Shown here: positions 10,450 through 18,043 of the stretch, piece by piece
Layout of the letters: each line of letters starts with the position of its first letter
How positions within the stretch are numbered: position 1 is the first letter of the stretch
Assembly: GCF_013294115.1 (NCBI RefSeq)
Contig: NZ_JABSNP010000002.1
Span: forward strand, 62,001-126,000
Length of the DNA: 64,000 nucleotides
Source of the DNA: Hymenobacter caeli
Lineage (GTDB): Bacteria > Bacteroidota > Bacteroidia > Cytophagales > Hymenobacteraceae
Reading direction: 5' to 3'
Notes under the pieces: generated by a model
The model's database searches: none
Seen by the model: the letters and a program-made list of their open reading frames with translations, nothing else
Told to the model about the DNA's origin: nothing
Position numbers and translations under genes: made by a program

Positions 10450-10457
10450 CAAAGGTA
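10450..10457 (-). promoter_or_regulatory. Candidate -7 promoter box (TACCTTTG) for the SCO operon
   Basis: On the minus strand TACCTTTG matches the Bacteroidota -7 consensus TAnnTTTG. It lies only four bases before the ATG of the lipoprotein gene, so the transcript would start at or next to the start codon. No good -33 TTTG was found. Confidence 0.45.
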
Positions 10458-10524
10458 AGGCCGGGCGGTGCGGGGCAGGAATTCGGTCGGCGAAAGACCC
10501 CACGAACAACGCCAGAACTAACCG

Positions 10525-10854
10525 CTAAGCTAAGCGACTGATTTGCTGCATGAACTCCTCCTGCGTGAGTAATCCTTGGTCGCGCAACTGCTTCAGTTGG
10601 GCTGTGCGCTCTGCTAAGTCAAGCGGTGTAGGAGTCGGTATGGGCACTATTACTTGACTTGCGGCAATTGGCACGGGAGTGTCTTTAGAAACTGCCCAAA
10701 CAAGGGCGACTACCCACCCGATGAGTGACCAGCCAAGTAGCAGGTTTAGCCAGAAAATAGCCATCTCATTGCGTTTGCTTGCTCCAATAATGGCTGGTAG
10801 GAAGTAGATAACTCCGCCAACGACGATGGCAACGATGGTTTGTATAGTGGTCAT
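10525..10854 (-). CDS. Superinfection-immunity-like membrane protein with SHOCT tail
   Basis: 109 residues. Two transmembrane helices (about 4-24 and 32-55, the second IFWLNLLLGWSLIGWVVALVWA) match the Imm_superinfect type fold named after phage T4 Imm, which blocks DNA entry of a second phage. After a Pro-rich linker the last 30 residues (LKQLRDQGLLTQEEFMQQ) form a SHOCT motif. Such chromosomal homologues are common and need not be antiviral. Lower GC than the neighbours. It stands alone between the SCO operon and the divergent aldo/keto reductase. Confidence 0.8.
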   Translation of the reverse strand: MTTIQTIVAIVVGGVIYFLPAIIGASKRNEMAIFWLNLLLGWSLIGWVVALVWAVSKDTPVPIAASQVIVPIPTPTPLDLAERTAQLKQLRDQGLLTQEEFMQQISRLA

Positions 10855-11026
10855 AGCTGCTAAACTAGGGATAGAGTCACTAATTCTCTTTTCTCCTTCT
10901 ACAGAGCTGGGTTTGCTTCATATTAATTGCCTGTGTATAGCCAGCCTAGACCAAAGCCCGCGCCCCCGGCCAACCCCGCGGGGCCCCAGCCGTTAACCCT
11001 ACCGCATCTTTTCCCTTTAACGCGCT

Positions 11027-12016
11027 ATGCAAACCCGCACCCTCGGCCGCTCCGGCCTCACGGTTTCTGCCCTCGGCCTCGGCTGCATGGGCATGTCCGA
11101 TTTTTATGGCCAGCAAAACGACGCCGAAAGCATCCGCACCCTGCACCGGGCCGTGGAGCTGGGCCTCACCTTCTTCGACACGGCCGACATGTACGGGCCC
11201 TTCAAAAACGAGGAGCTGCTGGCCCAGGCCTTCAAAGGCAAGCGCCAGGACGTGCTGATTGCCACCAAGTTCGGCATCGTGCGCGACCCCAACGACCCCA
11301 CCAAGCGCGGCATCAACGGCCGGCCCGAGTACGTGAAGTCGGCCTGCGAAGCCAGCCTCAAGCGCCTCGGCACCGACCACATTGACCTGTATTACCAGCA
11401 CCGCGTGGACGCCAGCACGCCCATTGAGGAAACCGTGGGGGCCATGAGCCGCCTCGTGGAAGCGGGCAAGGTGCGCTACCTGGGCCTGAGCGAGGCCGCC
11501 CCCGCCACCCTGCGCCGCGCCGTGGCCACCCACCCCATCGCCGCCCTGCAAACCGAGTACAGCCTCTGGAGCCGCGAGCCGGAGGACGAAATCCTGCCCA
11601 CCTGCCGCGAGTTGGGCATCGGGTTCGTGCCGTATTCGCCGCTGGGCCGGGGCTTCCTCACGGGCCAAATCAAGCAGTTCGACGACCTCGAAGCCGACGA
11701 TTACCGCCGCTTCTCGCCCCGGTTCCAGGGCGAAAACTTCCAGAAAAACCTTGACCTCGTGGCCCGCATCACCGACCTGGCCCGGCAGAAGCGCTGCACC
11801 GCCGGCCAGCTGGCCCTGGCCTGGGTGCTGGCCCAGGGCGGCGACGTGGTGCCCATCCCCGGTACCAAGCGCGTGGCCTACCTCGAAGAAAACCTGGGGG
11901 CCCTGGAAATCAGTCTCTCCCAAGACGAACTGGCCCAGCTCGACGACATTGCTCCCCAGGGCGTGGCCGCCGGCCTGCGCTACCCCGCCGCCATGATGGG
12001 CACGGTGAACGGCTGA
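11027..12016 (+). CDS. Aldo/keto reductase
   Basis: 329 residues, full length for the family, with no signal peptide. The catalytic tetrad is visible: Asp and Tyr in [17 protein letters not shown], Lys in VLIATKFGI and His in DLYYQHRVD. The start [23 protein letters not shown] and the motif [19 protein letters not shown] (NADP binding) are typical of YakC-like or AKR13-type reductases. It reduces aldehydes or ketones with NADPH; the substrate cannot be told. It is monocistronic and ends three bases before a large palindrome. Confidence 0.95.
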   Translation: MQTRTLGRSGLTVSALGLGCMGMSDFYGQQNDAESIRTLHRAVELGLTFFDTADMYGPFKNEELLAQAFKGKRQDVLIATKFGIVRDPNDPTKRGINGRPEYVKSACEASLKRLGTDHIDLYYQHRVDASTPIEETVGAMSRLVEAGKVRYLGLSEAAPATLRRAVATHPIAALQTEYSLWSREPEDEILPTCRELGIGFVPYSPLGRGFLTGQIKQFDDLEADDYRRFSPRFQGENFQKNLDLVARITDLARQKRCTAGQLALAWVLAQGGDVVPIPGTKRVAYLEENLGALEISLSQDELAQLDDIAPQGVAAGLRYPAAMMGTVNG

Positions 12017-12018
12017 CA

Positions 12019-12113
12019 CATTTAACAGTCATCAATTAACATTTAACAGCCGTTCCGCTAGCTAATTGGGCCAGTGAAACGGCTGTTAAATGTTAATTGA
12101 TGACTGTTAAATG
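12019..12113. repeat. 36-bp perfect palindrome between convergent genes
   Basis: Left arm 12019-12054 begins CATTTAACAGTCATCAATTA. Right arm 12078-12113 is its exact complement. The loop is 23 bases. The arm is built from repeated words (CATTTAACAG appears at both ends). It fills the whole gap between the aldo/keto reductase (+) and the DisA_N gene (-) and could end transcription from both sides. Confidence 0.9.
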
Positions 12114-12115
12114 AC

Positions 12116-13573
12116 CTACTGATTGGGCAGCAGGTCAATCCAGCCGTCTTCGCTGACCACCACGGCCAGGCAGGGGTACTGGCTGCTGTTGACGTAGCGC
12201 ACGGCCGAGTTGTAGCGCGAGCCGCGCGAGGGGTCGCCTTTTTCCGTGGCCAGGCCGTCGAGGATGGCCCCGATGGAGTAGCACACGCCGGTGGGCTCGA
12301 TGAACACCGCGCCGTCGATGTTGGTGACCAGGCGCAGCACCGCGGGCGAGATGATGCGCGGGGCCACCCGGAAGCTCTGGCGGCTCAGGCGCTGGGCTTC
12401 CAGCGCGGCCCCGGCGCTGAACACCAGGATGGTGCCCGTGGGCTGGGTGCTGGCCCGGCTCGTCAGCTCCCAGAGGTAGTCCACGCTGTCGGCGTCGAGC
12501 TTGGGGAACACGCGGCGCACCACGCGGGCGAAGTTGTCGGCCGCCACGCGGCCCTGGGGCAGGCGGGGCGTGTTGCTCACCACGCGCATCAGCACGTGGC
12601 CGGCGTGGCTCATCTCCCAGCTGTAGTGGTGGGTGAAGTTGACCACCACCAGGGGCTCGTAGCGCGGGTCGGCGGCCGGCACGAGCTGGCCCAGCCCGAA
12701 CACGTGCGAGGCGTCCGACACCAGGGCCGTGGCGTCTTCGCTCAGCTCCAGCAGCTTGCGGATGGAGCGGTGGTCGCGCAGGGCCACGGGCGTTTCGAGG
12801 GTGAGGACCGGCACGATGGCCGGGTGCTGGCGGCGGGCCACCAGCAGCGTGCCCACGCCCTCGCTGCCCTCGTGGCGCAGGGCGGCCACGCCGTTGCAGG
12901 CGTCGTAGAGGCCCTGGGTGCCGGCGGGGGCGGCCCGCAGCATCAGGCGGCGGCCGGCGCTGCGCAGCACCTCGTTGTAGTCGCGGTCCAGGGCCGGCTG
13001 CTCGTTGTCGGCGGTGTCGGCCTCGCGCAGGGCCCGGGCGCAGTCGTGCAAAAACTCCAGCACCGCCGCGTGGGGCAGGTTGGCCGGGCGCGGGCCCCCC
13101 GATTTTGGCATGGCGTAGTAGCTCTCGTAGCAGTCGGCCCCCACTTGCAGCACCACCGTCACGAGGTAGCCCTGCAGGTTCACGGGCACCGAGCAAAACG
13201 AGCGGCGGTTTTCGCCGCGCCCGCGCACCAGCTCCTGCAACGTGCTTTCGGTGGCCTGGCACACCAGCTCGTACCAGCGCTGCTTTTCGTAGCGGTCGTG
13301 GTCGTTGGGGTGCAGGTGGTACACCACGTCGCGCGGCCCGGCGTCGGCCTCCAGGGCCGAGGCGCGGTCCTTGATGCCGGCAAAGTCGCGGGGCGCGTAG
13401 CGGGTGGTGCTGGGCTCGAGCACCACGCCGGCGGGCTCATCGGTTTCGCGGGCCGAGGCCAGGCCCAACAAAAAAACCTCGGGCCGCAGGCTGCGGTCGA
13501 GCAAGTTAAAAACGCCTTCGGCAAAGAGCTGGGCCGAAACCCGGAACAGGCTCTGGTGTTCCCACATAGGCAA
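12116..13573 (-). CDS. DisA_N (diadenylate cyclase type) protein with N-terminal sensor-like domain
   Basis: 485 residues. The last 110 or so residues match the DAC/DisA_N nucleotidyltransferase fold: NIDGAVFIEPTGVCYSIGAIL carries the DGA motif (420-422), and GSRYNSAVRYV occupies the place of the RHR motif. The RHR motif itself reads Arg453-Tyr454-Asn455. The N-terminal 370 residues correspond to the large DACNV-type domain thought to sense a ligand. Canonical members make c-di-AMP from two ATP, and a changed RHR may alter activity. The start may be MPMWEH at 13573 or the Met two codons later. It is convergent with the aldo/keto reductase. Confidence 0.75.
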   Translation of the reverse strand: MPMWEHQSLFRVSAQLFAEGVFNLLDRSLRPEVFLLGLASARETDEPAGVVLEPSTTRYAPRDFAGIKDRASALEADAGPRDVVYHLHPNDHDRYEKQRWYELVCQATESTLQELVRGRGENRRSFCSVPVNLQGYLVTVVLQVGADCYESYYAMPKSGGPRPANLPHAAVLEFLHDCARALREADTADNEQPALDRDYNEVLRSAGRRLMLRAAPAGTQGLYDACNGVAALRHEGSEGVGTLLVARRQHPAIVPVLTLETPVALRDHRSIRKLLELSEDATALVSDASHVFGLGQLVPAADPRYEPLVVVNFTHHYSWEMSHAGHVLMRVVSNTPRLPQGRVAADNFARVVRRVFPKLDADSVDYLWELTSRASTQPTGTILVFSAGAALEAQRLSRQSFRVAPRIISPAVLRLVTNIDGAVFIEPTGVCYSIGAILDGLATEKGDPSRGSRYNSAVRYVNSSQYPCLAVVVSEDGWIDLLPNQ

Positions 13574-13695
13574 ATCAAAGTAGTGGCGGCCGCGGCGGGC
13601 CCTCGTACCGGCTGGACTTACGTAAAACGGCCCCCAATAGTGGTAAGTCGAAACAAAATACCCGCGCCGGCCCTTTTATTCGGGCCGCCGCGTTG

Positions 13696-13703
13696 TATCT
13701 TCG
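13696..13703 (+). promoter_or_regulatory. Possible -7 box (TATCTTCG)
   Basis: TATCTTCG differs at one position from TAnnTTTG and lies 50 bases before the ATG of the small membrane protein gene at 13754. No convincing -33 element. Confidence 0.3.
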
Positions 13704-13753
13704 GATAGCCGTTGGCCCTCCGCTCGCACCCCCCACCGTCCACCCCCGCGCCT

Positions 13754-14011
13754 ATGCTCTTCGTCGACATGATTCTGGCCGTGGCGGTGGCCATCTCGTT
13801 CATCCCCATCCTCACCGGGTACTGCGCCTACAACTACGGGCGCTCGTTCTGGCTCTGGTTTGCGCTGGGGTGGCTGCTGCCGCTGGCCTCGTTTTTCCTG
13901 CTCACGGCCCTCATCCTGCGCGAGCAGCTCGACCCGGGCCGCCGCCTGCTGGCCGAAGCCCGCCTGATTTTGCGCGAAGCCGGCGAGAAAAAGGTGCTCA
14001 AAGAAGAGTAG
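13754..14011 (+). CDS. Small membrane protein, hypothetical
   Basis: 85 residues. Two hydrophobic segments (about 3-20 LFVDMILAVAVAISFIPIL and 30-52 FWLWFALGWLLPLASFFLL) are followed by a charged helix (REQLDPGRRLLAEARLILREAGEKK). The ATG at 13754 puts the first helix at the N-terminus and lies downstream of a promoter-like box. No family was recognised. Ninety bases later the hybrid kinase begins on the same strand, so co-expression is possible. Confidence 0.6.
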   Translation: MLFVDMILAVAVAISFIPILTGYCAYNYGRSFWLWFALGWLLPLASFFLLTALILREQLDPGRRLLAEARLILREAGEKKVLKEE

Positions 14012-14101
14012 GCCGGCCCGGCCCGAACACATTTTTGGCGGGGCCGCAACGAAAGTGCCGGCGGCGGCTAGTAAATTGGCCATGCCCAAGCCGCGCCTGC
14101 C

Positions 14102-16588
14102 ATGAACACCCCCGATTCGTCTGCTGCTGATTTCTCCAATGAACTACGGACGCGCGCCGAGCAGCGCCGTCAGCAGGGCACGCAAGCCACTGAAAACCAG
14201 ACCCACGACGAGCTCCAACGCGCGGTGCTGGAGCTGCAAACGTACCAGGCAGAGCTGGAAACGCAGTACGAAGCGCTGCTGCTGGCCCAGGCCGACGCCG
14301 ACGCCAGCCGCGCCCAGTACGTGGATTTGTACGAGCACGCCCCCGTGGGCTACGTCACGCTGGACGCCCACGGCACGGTGGCGCAGCTCAACCGCACGGC
14401 CAGCCAGCTGCTGGGGGCCCCGCAGGCCGGGTTGGTCGGCCAGCCGTTTGCGCAGGTGGTGGCCCCGCTGCACCGGGCCGGGTTCGACGAGTTCCTGGCC
14501 CAGGTGCTGGCTACGCCCGGCCCGCAGCACCGCGAAATAGAGCTGTACGGCAAAGGCAATGCCCTGTTCCATGCCCAATTGGAGGCCCAGCGCGAAGAGT
14601 TGCCCCACCCGGGGGCGGCCCCGCGCTACCGCCTGGCCGTGCTCAACACCAACGACCAGCACCGCGCCGCCGCGGCCCTAGCGGCCAGCGAGGGCCGCTT
14701 TCGGATGCTGACCGAAAACGTGCTGGGCGTGGTGTTTGAGTGGCGCTACAACCACGACGGCACCAACTACTGCGTGTACGTGAGCCCCCGGATGCACGAG
14801 CTGTTCGGCGTGGCCTCGGCCGAAGTGAACCGCATCGACACGTTCATTCACCCCGCCGACGTGCGGGCCTGGCGGGCTTCGACGATGGCCGTGCCGGCCG
14901 GTATTCCCTGGGCCTTCGACGGGCGGCTGGTGGTGCCGGACCAGCCCACGCGCTGGTGCCGGGGCACGGCCGTGGTCACGAGCCGCGATGCCACGGGGCT
15001 GAACTACAGCGGCTTGCTGCTGGACGTGACGGCCGCCAAGCAGCTCGAAGCCAGCCTGCGGGCCGCCACCGAGGCCGCCGAAGCCAACGTGCGGGCCAAG
15101 CAGGAATTCCTGGCCAACATGAGCCACGAAATCCGCACGCCCCTGCACGGCATCCTGGGCCTGGCCGAGCTGCTGGCCGCCTCGCCCCTGGCTTCCGCGC
15201 AGGCCGAGCACGTGCGCCTGCTGCAAGGCTCGGCCGGGCACCTGCTGGCCGTGCTGAACGACGTGCTGACAACCGTGCGCCTGGGAGCGGGCCGTCTGGA
15301 GCCCGCCGCCGTGGCGTTCGACCTCGGCGGGCTGCTGCGCGACTGCGCGGCCCTGCTGCAGCCCGAAGCCGCGGCGCAAGGCCTGGCCCTGAAGGTGAAG
15401 GCGAGCCCGGACCTGCCCTGGGTGGTGGGCGACAGCCACCGCTTGCGCCAAGTGCTGCTCAACCTGCTCGGCAACGCCGTAAAATTCACGGAGGAGGGCG
15501 GCCGGGTGGAGCTCTGCGTGCAGCTCCGGCCGGGGGCCGGGCCGGGCCGCCAGCGCGTGGCTTTCAGCGTGGTCGATACCGGCATCGGCATCGCCCCGGC
15601 CGTGCTCGACGCCGTGTTCGAGCCCTTCGTGCAGGCCACCGACCGCATCGGCAGCGAGTACGGCGGCACCGGCCTGGGCCTGAGCATCGCGCGCAGCCTG
15701 GTGGAAATGCTCGGCGGCACGCTGCGGGCCGCCAGCGAGCCGGGCGTGGGCAGCACGTTTCACTTCGCCCTCGACTTCGCGCTGGCCCCGGCCGATGAGG
15801 CCACCGCCGACGCGCCCGAAGCGCCCGGGCGGCCGGTGGAAATGCCCGCCGGCCGCGCCCTGCTGGTCGAAGACAACCCCGTGAGCAGCTTGCTGGCCGA
15901 AACCCTGCTGCGCAAGTGGGGCTGGGCCGTGGACGCCGCCGCCGACGGCCTGACCGCCGTGGCCCTGTTCGAAGCGCACCGCTACGACGTGGTGCTGATG
16001 GACCTGCGCCTGCCCGGCCTCGACGGCACGTCGGCCACCGCCCGCCTGCGCCAGCACCCCGACCCCGCCCGGGCCGCCACGCCCGTGCTGGCCGTCACGG
16101 CCCACGCCCAGCTCGAGGCCCAGGACCTGCGGGCCGCCGGCTTCGATGCCTACCTGGCCAAGCCCTTCGACGAAGCCGGCCTGCGCCAGGCCCTGGCCGC
16201 GGCCTGGCACGACACCCAGGCCGCGCCCGCGGCGCCCGCCGCGCCCGTTGCCCCGCTCTACGACCTGAGCGCCGTGCGCCAGATGGTGGGCGATAACGAA
16301 GCCTTCCTGCGCCACTTGGTGGGCGTGTTCCGCGACACCACGCCCCCCATCCTGGAGGCCCTGGAGCAGGCCAGCGCCCGCCACGACTGGCCCGCGCTGG
16401 CCGACGCCGCCCATCACCTCAAAAGCTCCCTCTACGGCGTGGGCGTGGTGCGCCTCTACGACGCCATCCGCGAGCTGGAAACCAGCGAGAAAAAACCGCC
16501 TGCGCCCGCCCGCGCCGCCGAGTGCGTGGCCGCGGTGCGGGCCGTGACGGCCGAAGTAATGGCCGGGCTGGCGAAGGAATTCGCGTAG
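14102..16588 (+). CDS. Hybrid histidine kinase with PAS, receiver and Hpt domains
   Basis: 828 residues. An N-terminal coiled coil (about 10-70) precedes a PAS domain (about 70-190) and a second PAS with PAC (about 198-315). HisKA has phospho-His342 in [10 protein letters not shown]. HATPase_c has DTGIGIAP and GGTGLGLSIA boxes. The receiver (about 580-700) has Asp634 in VVLMDLRLPGLDG. A C-terminal Hpt domain has His771 in AHHLKSS. The chain His-Asp-His is complete in one polypeptide, so an outside response regulator should take the last transfer; none is adjacent. No transmembrane segment. Confidence 0.94.
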   Translation: MNTPDSSAADFSNELRTRAEQRRQQGTQATENQTHDELQRAVLELQTYQAELETQYEALLLAQADADASRAQYVDLYEHAPVGYVTLDAHGTVAQLNRTASQLLGAPQAGLVGQPFAQVVAPLHRAGFDEFLAQVLATPGPQHREIELYGKGNALFHAQLEAQREELPHPGAAPRYRLAVLNTNDQHRAAAALAASEGRFRMLTENVLGVVFEWRYNHDGTNYCVYVSPRMHELFGVASAEVNRIDTFIHPADVRAWRASTMAVPAGIPWAFDGRLVVPDQPTRWCRGTAVVTSRDATGLNYSGLLLDVTAAKQLEASLRAATEAAEANVRAKQEFLANMSHEIRTPLHGILGLAELLAASPLASAQAEHVRLLQGSAGHLLAVLNDVLTTVRLGAGRLEPAAVAFDLGGLLRDCAALLQPEAAAQGLALKVKASPDLPWVVGDSHRLRQVLLNLLGNAVKFTEEGGRVELCVQLRPGAGPGRQRVAFSVVDTGIGIAPAVLDAVFEPFVQATDRIGSEYGGTGLGLSIARSLVEMLGGTLRAASEPGVGSTFHFALDFALAPADEATADAPEAPGRPVEMPAGRALLVEDNPVSSLLAETLLRKWGWAVDAAADGLTAVALFEAHRYDVVLMDLRLPGLDGTSATARLRQHPDPARAATPVLAVTAHAQLEAQDLRAAGFDAYLAKPFDEAGLRQALAAAWHDTQAAPAAPAAPVAPLYDLSAVRQMVGDNEAFLRHLVGVFRDTTPPILEALEQASARHDWPALADAAHHLKSSLYGVGVVRLYDAIRELETSEKKPPAPARAAECVAAVRAVTAEVMAGLAKEFA

Positions 16589-16600
16589 GGCCGGCGGCCC

Positions 16601-17812
16601 CTAGCGCGGGGCCGGCCCGATGCCCGCGGCCACCGCCGCGCCGGTGGCCAGGCACCCTTGCAGGAGGTAGCCGCCGGTGGGCGCTTCCCAGTCCAGCATC
16701 TCGCCGGCCAGGTAGGTGCCGGGCCGGCGGCGCAGCATCAGGTGCTCGTCCACTTCGGCCAGGGCCACCCCGCCGGCCGTGGAAATGGCCTCGTCGAGCG
16801 GGCGCAGGCCGGCAATGGGCAGCGGCACACGGCTGATTAGCTGGGCCAGGGCTTCCGGGCCCAGGGCGGCGGCGCCGGGGCGGGCTTCGCGCAGCAGCGT
16901 GGGCACGGGGCCCCCCAGGTGCAGGGTTTTTTTAAGGAACTCGGCGAACGATGCCTTGCCGCGCGGCCCTTGCAATTTGCGCAGCAGGGCGGCGGCGGGC
17001 AGGTCGGGCTTCAGGTGCAAATGAAAAAACGCCGGGCCCCCGCCGGCCAGGGCCGCCCGCACCTGAGGCGTAAGGGCGTACACCGGCGTGCCTTCGAGGC
17101 CGTAGTCGGTGAGCAGCAGCTCGCCGCGCTGGGCGGGGCCGTCGTTCACGGCCAGGGCAATGTTTTTGAGCGGCTGGCGGCCCACCCGCTCCCGAAAAAA
17201 CGCCGACCACGCCACCGCCGCCCCGCAGTTGGCCGGGGCGAAGGGCGCCACGGCCACGCCGATTCCGCGCAGCACAGGCGCCCAGGCCCCGTCGGAGCCG
17301 GTTTTGGCCCAACTGGCCCCGCCCAGGGCCAGCACCGCCGCCGCCGGCTCGGCGGTGAACGCGGTGCCGGTGCGCTCGTCGCGCAGGCGCAGGCCCCGGG
17401 GCCCGGCGAAGCCCAGCCAGCGGTGGCGCACGTTAATTTCTACGCCCAGCCCGTCCAGCCGCCGCCGCCAGGCCCCCAGCACGGCGGCCGGCGTGTGGGC
17501 GGCCACCGGAAAGATGCGCCCGCTGGTGCCCACGAAGGTGTCGATGCCCAGCGCCGCCGCCCAGGCCCGCAGGTCGGCCGCCGAAAACCGCGCCAGCAGG
17601 CCCCCGAACCGCGCCGCCGCGGCCCCGTACTGGCCGGCAAACTGGGCGGCGTCGGGCGCGGCGTTGCTCAGGTTGAAGCCGCCGTGCCCGGCCACCAAAA
17701 ATTTGCGCCCCACCGTGGCCTGGGCCTCGTACAGGCGCACCCGGTGGCCGGCCTCGGCCAGGCGCTGGGCGGCCATCAGCCCCGCGGGGCCCCCGCCAAT
17801 TACAATGACCAT
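16601..17812 (-). CDS. TIGR03862 family flavoprotein (HI0933-like)
   Basis: 403 residues. The N-terminal Rossmann motif VIVIGGGPAGLMAAQRLAEAG binds FAD, followed by VGRKFLVAGHGGFNLSN, the hallmark of HI0933-like flavoproteins. ALGGASWAKTGSDG and the C-terminal YLAGEMLDWEAPTGGYLLQG complete the FAD site. The function of the family is unknown; it is thought to be a cytoplasmic oxidoreductase. The gene converges with the hybrid kinase, leaving 12 bases between them. Confidence 0.9.
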   Translation of the reverse strand: MVIVIGGGPAGLMAAQRLAEAGHRVRLYEAQATVGRKFLVAGHGGFNLSNAAPDAAQFAGQYGAAAARFGGLLARFSAADLRAWAAALGIDTFVGTSGRIFPVAAHTPAAVLGAWRRRLDGLGVEINVRHRWLGFAGPRGLRLRDERTGTAFTAEPAAAVLALGGASWAKTGSDGAWAPVLRGIGVAVAPFAPANCGAAVAWSAFFRERVGRQPLKNIALAVNDGPAQRGELLLTDYGLEGTPVYALTPQVRAALAGGGPAFFHLHLKPDLPAAALLRKLQGPRGKASFAEFLKKTLHLGGPVPTLLREARPGAAALGPEALAQLISRVPLPIAGLRPLDEAISTAGGVALAEVDEHLMLRRRPGTYLAGEMLDWEAPTGGYLLQGCLATGAAVAAGIGPAPR

Positions 17813-17844
17813 CGCTTCTCTCGCATAAATATTTGCCCCCCCCA

Positions 17845-18030
17845 GCCCCTGGCCGCAGTTTAGCGCGCAGCGCGCAACTGCTGGCCGACGAATGGGGCGA
17901 GTTTACCACTCGCAAAGTTGAACGGCCAGACGGCGCAAACCGCCGGGCCGCTGCGCGGCCGTGAGTCGCAGACCCACCCCGCTCGCTGGCCAGCAGTTCC
18001 GCGCTGCGCGCTAAACTGCGGCCAGGGGCG
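17845..18030. repeat. Long inverted repeat with about 43-bp arms
   Basis: Left arm 17845-17886 starts GCCCCTGGCCGCAGTTTAGC. Right arm 17988-18030 is its complement with a single mismatch. The internal 100 bases include a smaller hairpin-rich stretch. No reading frame of note. It fills the gap between the flavoprotein gene and the ClC channel gene, both on the minus strand. It looks like a non-autonomous mobile or BIME-like repeat. Confidence 0.85.
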
Positions 18031-18043
18031 GAAGTTAATTGCG

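Noticed and set aside
9313..10509. N-terminal extension of the cytochrome c gene to 10509
   Set aside because: It is an out-of-frame reading of the SCO and lipoprotein genes; the lipoprotein signal of the cytochrome starts at 9312.
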